From: Devosia sp. | GTDB taxonomy: Bacteria; Pseudomonadota; Alphaproteobacteria; Rhizobiales; Devosiaceae | DNA length: 37,475 nt | Direction of reading: 5' to 3' | Assembly (NCBI GenBank): GCA_015234425.1 | Contig: JADGNE010000021.1 | Coordinates: 1-37,475, forward strand | In this document: positions 15,389 through 24,194 of the stretch, piece by piece | Layout of the letters: every line of letters begins with the position of its first letter | How positions within the stretch are numbered: the stretch's first letter is position 1 | The notes under the pieces: model-generated | Databases searched by the model: none | What the model saw: the letters and a program-made list of their open reading frames with translations, nothing else | What the model was told of the DNA's origin: nothing | Made by a program: the position numbers and the translations under genes

Positions 15389-15688
15389 GGCACCGAAATT
15401 ATAGGCGATGCCGCGCTTTTCTATCTTCGCCCGAACGACACCTGCCGTTGAGACTGCTGCCAGAGCTGGCAGGGCAAGCCACCAAAGCCGACAATTCGGC
15501 TTCGTGCAGATGCGCCGCCCCAGGGAAGTGGTCGAAGTCACACCGTCAGATAAACGGCCCGAGTGCATTTTCCGGCACCAGCGCGAAGCAGATCATTCCA
15601 TTCTTTTGCCTCGGAGCTGCAGCAGTAAGCTCGCCCTAGGTCGCGTTGGCGGTCTCCCGCCGAAAGTCTCGGAACTTCAAACCCCGAT

Positions 15689-15710
15689 AGCCCCGGCTTC
15701 GGCTTTTTTT
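15689..15710 (+). terminator. Probable rho-independent terminator
   Basis: A short stem AGCC (15689-15692) / GGCT (15701-15704), with a possible inner G-C pair, is followed by seven T. It is weaker in stem length than the others in the window but the T run is the longest. It separates the small gene at 15146 from the DUF4214 gene. Confidence 0.5.
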
Positions 15711-15861
15711 CTTGCTCGACCAATATTTGAGCTCCCTAGAGCGTCCTATCTGCGTTCCCAGTAAACGGGGAGTGTTCCAATTGCTTCTCCAGAGCAGTCC
15801 AGCACTCTCGTTTGCAGGTTCCGCACCTTTCGCGTTTTTAGCCTCACCGCAGGAGATCAGA

Positions 15862-16791
15862 ATGGCGACCATCACCACCTACGGCTATACCAATTTCTTT
15901 GACCATGGCCGCGTTAGCGAAGTTCAGGATTGGTCGAGCGAGCAAATCGACATCACGTACCCGGGCGGCTACTCGACCTTCCGGGGCTTTGGCTTCGCAT
16001 GGGTCGAGGCGAACGAGTGGTGGCAAGGCACGGCGACCTTCTATTCAGAGTATGATCGGTCCGGCCGCACAATGCTGGAGATCAAAGATTTCGCTGCGCC
16101 CGCCGAGATATTTCAGAAAGACTGGCTGTACTCTCTTGGCGAGCTCTTGGCTGGCGATGATACATTAATGCTCTTGGGAGCCACCGACGACGTCGTATTC
16201 GCAGGAGCGGGAAATGACGTCATTTACAGTTACCGCGGAGCCAAGGACATCCACGGCCAGGACGGTATCGATACCGTGGTCTATGAACTCGCCTCGTCAA
16301 ATTATGACCTGAAGCGGTATTCAGACGGTCTGAACATCACGGGCAATGGGTCTGATGACCTGCTCTATTCCGTAGAGCGGGTAGCCTTTTCGGATGGTCT
16401 GGTGGCGTTCGATGCAAACGCTGCTCAAACTTATCGACTATATCAGGCAGCCTTTGACCGGACGCCCGACGACCGCGGCCTATCCTACTGGATAGGAGAG
16501 GTCGACGGGGGGATGAACCTCCATAATCTAAGCCGGCACTTCATCAATTCCTCTGAATTCCGAGATATCTACGGCGCCAATGTCAGCCCAACCGAATTCG
16601 TGGCGCGCCTGTACAGCAACATTCTTGGCCGCGAAGGCGAGGCGACTGGAGTAGCTTTCTGGGTGGACGAGATCGAAAGTGGCCGGAGGGACAGCGCGTC
16701 TGTGCTCGCAGACTTTTCTGAAAGCGACGAGAACGTCGCTTTGGTGGGTCAGGTCATAAATGAAGGCATCTGGATCGACTTCACGGCGTAG
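15862..16791 (+). CDS. DUF4214 protein with one RTX-like repeat, probable type I secreted protein
   Basis: ATG 15862 follows AGGAG by six bases and gives 309 residues. There is no classical signal peptide. Residues about 105-150 contain RTX/haemolysin-type calcium-binding repeats in reduced form (GATDDVVFAGAGNDVIYSYR, then GQDGIDTVVYEL). The C-terminal 110 residues are a DUF4214 domain: YRLYQAAFDRTPDDRGLSYW, then FVARLYSNILGREGEATGVA and FWVDEIESGRRD. Such proteins in Alphaproteobacteria are usually exported by type I systems to the surface or medium and are often S-layer or adhesin related. No exporter genes are nearby. An in-frame extension to 15712 lacks a ribosome-binding site. Confidence 0.8.
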   Translation: MATITTYGYTNFFDHGRVSEVQDWSSEQIDITYPGGYSTFRGFGFAWVEANEWWQGTATFYSEYDRSGRTMLEIKDFAAPAEIFQKDWLYSLGELLAGDDTLMLLGATDDVVFAGAGNDVIYSYRGAKDIHGQDGIDTVVYELASSNYDLKRYSDGLNITGNGSDDLLYSVERVAFSDGLVAFDANAAQTYRLYQAAFDRTPDDRGLSYWIGEVDGGMNLHNLSRHFINSSEFRDIYGANVSPTEFVARLYSNILGREGEATGVAFWVDEIESGRRDSASVLADFSESDENVALVGQVINEGIWIDFTA

Positions 16792-16901
16792 TCCTTCCGG
16801 GGCGTTGCGGCGCGTTCAGAGCTGCACCTTCGAGCTTGAAGACGGCCCCAGCGCCTCTCGTTCACCGAGCCAGAAGAATCGTCTCAGTCCCGTCAAGACG
16901 G

Positions 16902-16940
16902 CAAAAAGAAGAGGCCCGCCCCCTTTCGGGGACGGGCCTT
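16902..16940 (-). terminator. Rho-independent terminator of a lost minus-strand gene
   Basis: A 12-bp stem with one mismatch pairs 16912-16923 with 16928-16939 (loop TTTC). On the minus strand it is followed by TCTTCTTTTTG. It lies just after the stop of the truncated frame at 16962, so it most likely belonged to that gene. It would also stop antisense transcription into the DUF4214 gene. Confidence 0.75.
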
Positions 16941-16961
16941 GAAGCAGATACCGATTTCCAA

Positions 16962-17087
16962 CTAGTAGACGCCCAAGCGGTCGCCGAATGTCTGGCCGCC
17001 CTCCTCCACGACCTTGTCCAGCCACGTTGGCTTGAGATCCTGGTTCTCCCGCAAGTAGACAGTCAGGTATCCGACGCTGGCATTTTC
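16962..17087 (-). pseudogene. 3' end of an unidentified gene, cut by the IS21 fragment
   Basis: The minus strand reads a clean C terminus: NASVGYLTVYLRENQDLKPT, then WLDKVVEEGGQTFGDRLGVY and TAG at 16964-16962, with a terminator 20 bp further on. The peptide has normal codon use and composition and no alternative frame is better. Upstream the frame runs into istA sequence near 17087-17095, where the homologous protein would continue. I do not recognise the family; a secreted or carbohydrate-related protein is possible but unsupported. Confidence 0.55.
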
Positions 17088-17089
17088 GA

Positions 17090-18510
17090 GAGCATCTATC
17101 GATCCGGGAGATCGGCCGCAGGACCGGCCTGTCCCGGAACACCATCCGCAAATACCTTCGATCCGACGGCGTCGAGCCGCAGTTCAAGGTCGCCGATAGA
17201 CCGAGCAAGCTGGATCCCTTTGCGGATCGATTGGCGACGTGGCTGAAGACGGAAGCCAATCGGCCCCGCAAACAGAAGCAGACCCTCAAACAGCTTCACG
17301 CCAACCTGGTCAGCCTGGGATTCGATGTTCCTACAATCGTGTGGCGGCCTTTGCCCGGGAATGGCGTGCAGATCGGCAGCGGGAGCTGCAGACCACAGGT
17401 CGTGGGACCTTCGTGCCCTTGAGTTTTGCCCCTGGCGAGGCTTTCCAGTTCGACTGGTCCGAAGACTGGGCCATCATCGGCAGCGAACGCACCAAGCTGC
17501 AGGTGGCCCATACCAAGCTCAGCTACAGCCGAGCCTTCATCGTGCGCGCCTATCTGCTGCAAACCCACGAGATGCTGTTTGATGCCCATACCCATGCCTT
17601 CCGGGTATTCGGCGGCATTCCCCAGCGTGGCATCTACGACAACATGCGCACCGCCATCGACAGGGTCGGGCGCGGTAAAGAACGGGACGTCAATGCCCGG
17701 TTCCTGGCCATGGCCAGCCATTATCTGTTCGAGCCTGAGTTCTGCAATCCGGCCTCAGGCTGGGAGAAAGGCCAGGTCGAGAAGAACGTGCAGGATGCCC
17801 GACACCGGCTCTGGCAGCCCATACCTCGCTTTCCCACCCTGGATGCGCCCAACGACTGGCTGGAAAGCCGATGCAGGAAACTCTGGACCCAAACTGCCCA
17901 TGGCAAGATGGGCGGCACCATTGCCGACCTCTGGGCCGAAGAAGCGCCAACTCTGATGCCGACATCGCGTCCGTTCGATGGCTTTGTCGAATATACCAAG
18001 CGGGTCACCCCGACCTGCCTGGTGCATCTGGAGCGCAATCGCTACAGCGTGCCGGCCTCGTTTGCCAATCGTCCGGTCAGCCTCAGGGTCTATCCCGATC
18101 GGATCGTCGTTGCTGCAGAGGGCATGGTCATCTGCGAGCACCATCGCATCATCGACCGATCTCATGATCAGCCCGGCCGGACAATCTATGACTGGCGCCA
18201 TTACCTGGCTGTGGTGCAGCGCAAGCCTGGTGCTCTGCGCAATGGTGCCCCGTTTGCCGAACTACCGGATGCCTTCAGGACGCTGCAGCAGCACCTGCTC
18301 AAGAAGCCAGGCGGTGACCGCGAGATGGTGGAGATCCTGGCGCTGGTGCTGCAGCACGACGAGAATGCCGTACTCCTGGCCGTCGAGATGGCACTGACAG
18401 CGGGCGTCCCCACCAAGACCCACGTGTTGAACCTGCTGCACCGTCTGGTTGACGGAAAAGCCATCACACCGCCGACCATCAATGCGCCCCAGGCTCTGAT
18501 GCTGACCAAT
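17090..18510 (+). pseudogene. istA: IS21-family transposase IstA, truncated at both ends and frameshifted
   Basis: IstA is the DDE transposase of IS21 elements and needs the IstB ATPase. The readable protein starts at LSIREIGRRTGLSRNTIRKY (helix-turn-helix), lacking roughly the first 15-20 residues. A frameshift at about 17320-17335 separates LKQLHANLVSLGF from YNRVAAFAREWRADRQ. The catalytic core then runs intact: FQFDWSEDWAII (first Asp), FGGIPQRGIYDNMRTAIDRV (second Asp) and ASGWEKGQVEKNVQDARHRL (Glu), to LVDGKAITPPTINAPQALML. At 18510 the frame runs directly into the integrase fragment of an IS91-type element; the family C terminus and istB are missing. Confidence 0.85.
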
Positions 18511-19050
18511 GAGCAGGTCGGGCGAGAGCATGGCGTTGCGATATCGCCCGCCTTTACCCCGCTCGACCCGGATCAGCATGCGTTCGCTGTCGATATCGCG
18601 CACCTTGAGCATGGCCACCTCGCCGACGCGCAATCCTGCGCCATAGGCCACCGAAAGCGCGGCCTGATGCTTGAGGGTGGTGGTGGCGTTGAGCAGGCGC
18701 ACCACCTCGTCGCGGCTTAACACCACCGGCAGGTTACGCGGACGGCTCACGCGCACCAGCTTGCGGGCCAAGTCAGGCCGGTCGAGCGTATTGGCGAAGA
18801 AGAAGCGCAATGCCGAGACCATGGTGTTCATGGTGGGCACCGGAACACCGGCCTCGCTCTGGGCCAGCTGGAACTGGCGCACGTCCTCGGTGGTCGCGGT
18901 ATCCGGCGGCCGCCGCAGGAAGCTGGCGAAGCGCCCCACATCACGGATGTAGTTGCGCTGGGTCGCCACCGAGAAATGCCGCATGGTCATGTCGTCGATC
19001 AGCTTCTGGCGCAGCGGGCTGACAGGGAGGTTAGGAAGGATCGTGGTCAT
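18511..19050 (-). pseudogene. Tyrosine recombinase fragment (copy C), N-terminal 60 percent
   Basis: Identical to residues 1-180 of the integrase at 23286-24194 (MTTILPNLPVSPLRQKLIDD to RNAMLSPDLL). It has the SAM-like core-binding domain and the first catalytic Arg (AYGAGLRVGEV) but lacks the HxxR, His and Tyr of the active site. After 18511 the frame continues into antisense istA sequence to a chance stop at 18262. It cannot recombine DNA, though it keeps an intact start and leader hairpin. Confidence 0.88.
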
Positions 19051-19054
19051 CTTT

Positions 19055-19075
19055 GGCTCCTGGATTGAAGGAGCC
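19055..19075 (-). promoter_or_regulatory. Leader hairpin over the Shine-Dalgarno of the integrase fragment (copy C)
   Basis: On the minus strand GGCTCC, a 9-nt loop and GGAGCC form a 6-bp hairpin ending four bases before the ATG. The downstream arm contains the AGGAG ribosome-binding site. It is identical to the leader of element B. Confidence 0.55.
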
Positions 19076-19539
19076 GAATGGAACGCCTGAACCTTGCGAT
19101 CCTCAATCAGGCGACGACTTCAGGCGCGTGCCCGCCATCTCACCACGCTCACCCTCCCGCGGCAGCGGGTTCGTTCACCCATCCCTCTCAACCCGGCTTG
19201 AAAGGAATGGCAGCTTTCAGGAGTTCGGGCGATTTAAGCGAACGGCTGAAATGGTGAAGGGTTTGGGATGCCTCTTGGCGTCGCAAAGCCACCCATGCAG
19301 GAACCCGCGGTCCGCACACGCTGCGCTATGGGGTTTTCGGATTTGGCCCGGTCAAGTGCCGGCCGCAAACTGCTGCATATGGCGTGGCGAGTTTGCCAGG
19401 TGGACGTCGTCCGGGCAGCATTTGAGGCTCAGCGACGACGGAGTTGATGAGATTGGCGTGCATGACGATGGTCGCTGGAGCGCCTGGCACGAACCATCCT
19501 GTCGGCCGGCGACGTGGCGGGACCGATTGATCGAGCGGA

Positions 19540-20742
19540 TCATGCCGGGTCATGAAGGGTCTCCCGGACTGGTTGTCTCGCGGTTGGAGGGGCCCGCGGC
19601 TGGCACCATGCAGCGAAGGTCTCGATGATCACCATGGTGCCGCCGCAGCAGGGGCAAGGCGGGCGCGGGTCTGGGGCGGTCTCGGGGGCCGGCGGTTCGT
19701 CTGACGCTGGCGCCACCCCCAGTATGTCGCGGACCTGAGCAAGGCAGTCTTTGCGGGCGGAGCCGGCGAGCAGGCCGTAGTGCCTGATGCGGTGGAAGCC
19801 GCGCGGCAGAACGTGGATCAGGAAGCGGCGGATGAACTCGTCGGCGGCAAGGGTCATGACCCGCTGCCTTTCGGCGCCGGAGCAGCGATAGTTCTTGTAG
19901 CGGAAGGTGACCTCATTGCTGTCGAAGGCGATAAGGCGGCTGTTCGAGATGGCGACCCGGTGGGTGTAGCGCGAGAGATAGGCGAGCACCGCCTCAGGCC
20001 CGGCAAAGGGCGCTTTGGCATAGACCACCCAGCGTTTTCTTCGGACCGGCGCGAGGTGGCGGACGAAGGTCTGGCGGTCGCTGAGCCCTGCCATCCTGCC
20101 GAAGAAGGCGAGCTTTCCGGCACCATGGAGTTCAAGCAGCCGGGTCAGGAACAACCGGCGGAACAGGGCGCCGAGCACGCGGACCGGCAGCAGGAAGGCT
20201 GGTCGCGATGAGATCCACCGACCATCCGGTGCGATCCCACCACCGGGCACGATCATGTGGATATGGGGATGGTGGGTCATGGCCGAGCCCCAGGTGTGGA
20301 GCACGGCGGTGATGCCGATGCGGGCGCCCAGGTGTTTTGGATCTGCCGCGATGGTCAGCATGGTCTCGGATGCTGCCTTGAACAGCAGGTCGTAGACCAG
20401 CGCCTTGTTGTGGAAGGCAATGTCAGCGATCTCGGCGGGCAGCGTGAACACGACGTGGAAGTAACCGACCGGCAGTAGATTGGCCTCTTGCGCTTCGAGC
20501 CAGGCGCGGGCTGCTGCACCCTGGCACCGGGGACAGTGCCGGTTGCGACAGGAGTTGTAGGCAATCCGCTGATGCCCGCAGTCAGAACAGGCTTCAACGT
20601 GACCGCCAAGCGCGGCGGTGCGACAGGTCTCGATCGCCGACATGACCTTGAGCTGTTCCAGGCTCAGATGCCCGGCATGGGCGGCCCTGTAAGCGGGACC
20701 GGCAGCACGGAAGATATCGGCGACCTCGATGGTGGCGCGCAC
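19540..20742 (-). CDS. IS91-family HUH/Y2 transposase (element A)
   Basis: A 400-residue single-strand transposase. The N-terminal zinc domain has Cys52, Cys55, Cys65, Cys70 and Cys73 (ACSDCGHQR, SCRNRHCPRC). The HUH metal site is His160-Ile-His162 in THHPHIHMIVPGGG. The two catalytic tyrosines are Tyr255 and Tyr259 (LAYLSRYTHRVAISN), four apart as in IS91. These nick and join single strands at the element ends during rolling-circle transposition. The C-terminal CPCCGGTMVII is a second metal knuckle. Translation starts at GTG 20742, four bases after the integrase stop, so the two are co-translated. It appears intact. Confidence 0.93.
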   Translation of the reverse strand: MRATIEVADIFRAAGPAYRAAHAGHLSLEQLKVMSAIETCRTAALGGHVEACSDCGHQRIAYNSCRNRHCPRCQGAAARAWLEAQEANLLPVGYFHVVFTLPAEIADIAFHNKALVYDLLFKAASETMLTIAADPKHLGARIGITAVLHTWGSAMTHHPHIHMIVPGGGIAPDGRWISSRPAFLLPVRVLGALFRRLFLTRLLELHGAGKLAFFGRMAGLSDRQTFVRHLAPVRRKRWVVYAKAPFAGPEAVLAYLSRYTHRVAISNSRLIAFDSNEVTFRYKNYRCSGAERQRVMTLAADEFIRRFLIHVLPRGFHRIRHYGLLAGSARKDCLAQVRDILGVAPASDEPPAPETAPDPRPPCPCCGGTMVIIETFAAWCQPRAPPTARQPVRETLHDPA

Positions 20743-20746
20743 CGGA

Positions 20747-21649
20747 TCAGGCGGATGAAGGCTTGTCCTCCATCAGGGCCATCAGCCGGTCCAAAGGACT
20801 GGCGACCGCCTGGATCGTGCGCGTCGAGACCTTGGTGTAGAGCGCCGTGGTCTCAAGCTTGGAGTGCCCGAGCAGCACCTGGATGACCCGGATATCGACA
20901 TCCTGCTCCAGCAGGTGCGTGGCAAAGCTGTGCCGCAAGGTGTGCGGGCTAACCCGCTTGCGGATGCCGGCAACCTCGGCCGCTTCCTGCACCGCGCGAT
21001 GCAATTGCCGCGACGAGATTGGATCGGTGCGCGAGCGCCCCGGAAATAGCCAGCCATGGGGCAGCATGACGCCGCGCTGCTTGCCCTCGCGCCACCACAG
21101 TCGCAGCAGCTCCAGTAGCTGGGGCGAGAGCATGGCATTGCGGTCCTTGCGGCCCTTGCCCTGTTCGATCCGGATCAACATGCGGGCGCTGTCGATATCG
21201 TCGACCTTGAGGTGCGCCACCTCGGAGACGCGCAGGCCGGCGCCATAGGCAACCCCAAGCGCGGCCTTGTACTTGATGCCTGGTGCCGCCTGGAGCAGCC
21301 GGCCTGCTTCCTCGATGCTGAGCACGTCAGGCAGCTGGCGCTGATAGCGGGTGATCACCAGGGACCGCGACAGATCACGCCGCTTCAGCGTCACGCCGAA
21401 CAGGAAGCGCAATGCCGAGACCGCGCCGTTGATCGTGGATGGACTGACGCCACTCTCATGCTGGTGGAGCTGGTAGCGACGGATATCATCAGGCGTGGCC
21501 GTGTCAGGGCTCTGCCCCAGAAAGACAGCAAAGCGTCGGACGTGACGGACATAATCGTGCTGGGTGTGGACGCCCAATCCACGCATCAGCATGTCCTGCT
21601 GCATGCGCTGGCGGAGTGGCGTAATGGGAGCGTCGGGTGACGTAAACAT
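20747..21649 (-). CDS. Tyrosine recombinase/integrase (element A)
   Basis: A 300-residue XerC/D-like protein with an N-terminal SAM-like core-binding domain (residues 10-100) and a catalytic domain with the complete set Arg140 (GAGLR), His236 and Arg239 (HTLRH), His262 (LLGHSKL) and Tyr271 (TTALYTKV). It is encoded just upstream of the Y2 transposase, a pairing found repeatedly in alphaproteobacterial IS91-like elements; its part in transposition, possibly resolving multimers or circular intermediates, is not established. It is much more diverged from its counterpart in element B than the transposases are from each other. ATG 21649 sits one base from a leader hairpin. Confidence 0.92.
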   Translation of the reverse strand: MFTSPDAPITPLRQRMQQDMLMRGLGVHTQHDYVRHVRRFAVFLGQSPDTATPDDIRRYQLHQHESGVSPSTINGAVSALRFLFGVTLKRRDLSRSLVITRYQRQLPDVLSIEEAGRLLQAAPGIKYKAALGVAYGAGLRVSEVAHLKVDDIDSARMLIRIEQGKGRKDRNAMLSPQLLELLRLWWREGKQRGVMLPHGWLFPGRSRTDPISSRQLHRAVQEAAEVAGIRKRVSPHTLRHSFATHLLEQDVDIRVIQVLLGHSKLETTALYTKVSTRTIQAVASPLDRLMALMEDKPSSA

Positions 21650-21650
21650 G

Positions 21651-21676
21651 GGAGTTCCTCTCGTTGAAAGAACTCC
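21651..21676 (-). promoter_or_regulatory. Leader hairpin over the ribosome-binding region of integrase A
   Basis: On the minus strand GGAGTTC, a 12-nt loop and GAACTCC form a perfect 7-bp stem ending one base before the ATG. The likely Shine-Dalgarno AGAGGA spans the end of the loop and the start of the downstream arm. Element B has a hairpin at the same place with different bases. Confidence 0.55.
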
Positions 21677-22082
21677 ATGGTCCGACTGCGACCGAGCCGC
21701 TCAAAGGCTTAAACGATCACGCTGAACCTGCCGCGCGCACCCCTCCCGCAGAGCGGGTTCGTGCATGGGGTCGAGAGCTGCCGGTCTGGTATCCTGAAGA
21801 GTTTCGGCTGCCGATAGGCGCCCGAAAGTCTGGGATGACCGAACCCGCGATCCGCAGGCTCAGCGCTATGGGTAATTCTGGATTTGGCCGGCTTGGGAAC
21901 AGCGCTGAGCGAGTGCGGGAGGCGATGCGGCTAGGGCGAACGGGTCGATGAAGGGGCCGATGCAGGGGCACTTGCGGCGGTAGATGTGGCCCATAGCGGG
22001 TGCCATGGCGGCCCGGCCATTGAGCGGCGCAAGATCTCCAGCAGGCCGCGACGCTGGCATCGCAGTCTGGGCCGATATTGGA

Positions 22083-23282
22083 TCATGCCGGGTCATGGGC
22101 GTTCTCCCGGTTTGATGCTGGTGCTGCAGGCGGTGCCCGCGGTTGGCGCCAGGGCGCGAAGGTCTCGATGATCACCATGGTGCCGCCACAGCAGGGGCAT
22201 GATGGACCTGGGTCTGCAGGCTCTTCGCATGCGGGTTCTTCCGGTGCTGGCGCTACCTCAAGCAGTTCACGGGCATGCGCGAGACAGCCCTTGCGGGATG
22301 AGCCGGCGAGCATGCCGTAGTGCCGGATGCGGTGGAAGCCGCGCGGCAGTACGTGGACCAGGAAGCGGCGGATGAACTCGTCGACGGCTAGGTTCATGAC
22401 CTGCTGCCGGTCGGCGCCGGTACGGCGATAATCCTTGTAGTGGAAGGTCACGCCGGTCTGGTCGAATGCGATGAGGCGGCTGTTGGAGATCGCCACTCGA
22501 TGGGTATAGCGCGAGAGATAGGCGAGCACTGCCTCCGGTCCGGCAAAGGGCGCCTTGGCATAGACCACCCAGCGCTTCTTGCGGACCGGTGCAAGGTGAC
22601 GCAGGAAGGCACGGCGGTCGCTGAGGCCTGCAACTTTGCCGAAGAAGGCGAGCCGGCCGGCATTGTGCAGCTCGAGCAGCCGGGTCAGGAACAGACGGCG
22701 GAACAGGGCCCCTAGCACGCGGACCGGCAGCAGGAAGGCCGGTCGCGACGAGATCCATCGGCCATCCGGTGTGATGCCGCCACCGGGTACGATCATGTGG
22801 ATGTGCGGATGGTGGGTCATGGCCGAACCCCAGGTATGGAGCACGGCGGTGATGCCGATGCGGGCACCCAGATGTTTGGGGTCGGCCGCTATCGTCAGCA
22901 TGGTCTCGGATGCCGCCTTGAACAGCAGATTGTAGACCACGGTCTTGTTGTGGAAGGCGATGTGGGCGATCTCGGCCGGCAGCGTGAAAACCACATGGAA
23001 GTAGCCGACTGGCAGGAGATTGGCTTCTTGTGCTTCGAGCCAGGCGCGTGCCGCCGCACCCTGGCACCGCGGGCAGTGCCGGTTGCGACAGGAGTTGTAG
23101 GCGATCCGCTGATGCCCGCAGTCAGAGCAGGCTTCGACGTGCCCGCCGAGAGCGGCGGTGCGACAGGTCTCGATTGCCGACATGACCTTGAGCTGATCCA
23201 GGCTCAGATGCCCGGCATGGGCCGAGCGATAGGCAGGACCGGCAGCACGGAAGATATCGGCGACCTCAAGGGCAGCGCGCAC
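22083..23282 (-). CDS. IS91-family HUH/Y2 transposase (element B)
   Basis: A 399-residue protein nearly identical to the element A transposase over the first 200 residues and similar throughout, with changes concentrated in the last 70 residues. Zinc-binding cysteines, HPHIH metal site and the YLSRY tyrosine pair are all kept. It starts at GTG 23282, directly after the integrase stop at 23286. It looks functional and could act on the ends of all three units. Confidence 0.93.
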   Translation of the reverse strand: MRAALEVADIFRAAGPAYRSAHAGHLSLDQLKVMSAIETCRTAALGGHVEACSDCGHQRIAYNSCRNRHCPRCQGAAARAWLEAQEANLLPVGYFHVVFTLPAEIAHIAFHNKTVVYNLLFKAASETMLTIAADPKHLGARIGITAVLHTWGSAMTHHPHIHMIVPGGGITPDGRWISSRPAFLLPVRVLGALFRRLFLTRLLELHNAGRLAFFGKVAGLSDRRAFLRHLAPVRKKRWVVYAKAPFAGPEAVLAYLSRYTHRVAISNSRLIAFDQTGVTFHYKDYRRTGADRQQVMNLAVDEFIRRFLVHVLPRGFHRIRHYGMLAGSSRKGCLAHARELLEVAPAPEEPACEEPADPGPSCPCCGGTMVIIETFAPWRQPRAPPAAPASNRENAHDPA

Positions 23283-23285
23283 CGC

Positions 23286-24194
23286 TCAGACGTCGGGTGG
23301 CGCCCCCGTCGGAACGAAGATGCCCAGCTTGTCGAGCGGACTGATGACGGCCCGCACCGTGCGGGTTGCCACCTTGGTATAGAGCGCTGTCGTCTCGAGC
23401 TTGGCGTGCCCGAGCAGCACCTGGATGATACGGATATCGACACCGTCTTCCAGGAGATGGGTGGCAAAGCTGTGCCGCAATGTGTGCGGGCCGACACGTC
23501 TGGTGATCTCGGCCGCCTGAGCTGCCTCGACCACCACACGATAGAGCTGCCTGGTGCTGATCGGCTTGAGGGCGTGCTGACCCGGAAACAGCCAGCCATC
23601 ACGATGCAGTACACCTTGGCGATGCCCATCTTGCCACCACTGGCGCAGCAGGGTGAGCAGGTCGGGCGAGAGCATGGCGTTGCGATATCGCCCGCCTTTA
23701 CCCCGCTCGACCCGGATCAGCATGCGTTCGCTGTCGATATCGCGCACCTTGAGCATGGCCACCTCGCCGACGCGCAATCCTGCGCCATAGGCCACCGAAA
23801 GCGCGGCCTGATGCTTGAGGGTGGTGGTGGCGTTGAGCAGGCGCACCACCTCGTCGCGGCTTAACACCACCGGCAGGTTACGCGGACGGCTCACGCGCAC
23901 CAGCTTGCGGGCCAAGTCAGGCCGGTCGAGCGTATTGGCGAAGAAGAAGCGCAATGCCGAGACCATGGTGTTCATGGTGGGCACCGGAACACCGGCCTCG
24001 CTCTGGGCCAGCTGGAACTGGCGCACGTCCTCGGTGGTCGCGGTATCCGGCGGCCGCCGCAGGAAGCTGGCGAAGCGCCCCACATCACGGATGTAGTTGC
24101 GCTGGGTCGCCACCGAGAAATGCCGCATGGTCATGTCGTCGATCAGCTTCTGGCGCAGCGGGCTGACAGGGAGGTTAGGAAGGATCGTGGTCAT
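23286..24194 (-). CDS. Tyrosine recombinase/integrase (element B)
   Basis: A 302-residue tyrosine recombinase with core-binding domain (residues 10-105) and a full catalytic set: Arg in AYGAGLRVGEV, HTLRH, LLGHAKLETT and the nucleophile in TTALYTKV. Compared with integrase A many positions differ, including most of the core-binding domain, while the catalytic motifs are conserved. ATG 24194 is preceded by AGGAG buried in a hairpin. The first 180 codons are duplicated exactly in copy C. Confidence 0.92.
   Translation of the reverse strand: MTTILPNLPVSPLRQKLIDDMTMRHFSVATQRNYIRDVGRFASFLRRPPDTATTEDVRQFQLAQSEAGVPVPTMNTMVSALRFFFANTLDRPDLARKLVRVSRPRNLPVVLSRDEVVRLLNATTTLKHQAALSVAYGAGLRVGEVAMLKVRDIDSERMLIRVERGKGGRYRNAMLSPDLLTLLRQWWQDGHRQGVLHRDGWLFPGQHALKPISTRQLYRVVVEAAQAAEITRRVGPHTLRHSFATHLLEDGVDIRIIQVLLGHAKLETTALYTKVATRTVRAVISPLDKLGIFVPTGAPPDV

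Larger units (their letters stand above)
18511..19172 (-). mobile_element. IS91-type integrase element, partial copy (C)
   Basis: This segment repeats the integrase-side end of the complete element B (23655-24316) with no difference that I can find. It holds the terminal hairpin CCCGC-ggca-GCGGG at 19156-19169 and the leader hairpin 19055-19075, then the first 180 or so codons of the integrase, and is cut at 18511 where istA begins. Transposase and distal end are missing. It lies in the same orientation as the two complete units, so the three form a head-to-tail series. Confidence 0.8.
18510..19176. repeat. Direct repeat of 667 bp, first copy
   Basis: This stretch recurs at 23654-24320 with a constant offset of 5144 bp, and every stretch I compared is identical. 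It starts at the junction with istA and ends at GGGTTCGTTC, after which the two copies diverge (ACCCATCC here, TCCCTGCC in the second). Homologous recombination between the copies would delete one and a half transposon units. Confidence 0.85.
19301..21760 (-). mobile_element. IS91-type element A with tyrosine recombinase and Y2 transposase
   Basis: About 2.46 kb. The transposase-distal end begins on the plus strand with GAACCCGCGGTCCGCAC (19301) and shares the next 50 bp with element B, including GCGCTATGGG and GGATTTGGCC. The integrase-side end is GCGGGTTC at 21753-21760 next to the hairpin CCCGC-aga-GCGGG. Both ends therefore carry GAACCCGC facing inwards. IS91-family elements move by a HUH/Y2 rolling-circle mechanism and insert next to GAAC or CAAG. 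The region 19301-19539 between the end and the transposase stop has no gene; its low-complexity open frames look untranslated. Confidence 0.75.

Noticed and set aside
15389..15764. Open frame of 118 codons between the small hypothetical gene and the DUF4214 gene
   Set aside because: No ribosome-binding site, no family resemblance, and it runs across a probable terminator.
18262..18510. C-terminal part of the 262-residue integrase reading of copy C
   Set aside because: It is antisense istA sequence; real integrase homology stops at 18511.
19301..19539. Gene between the end of element A and its transposase
   Set aside because: The open frames there are not shared in frame with element B and look like an untranslated transposon end.
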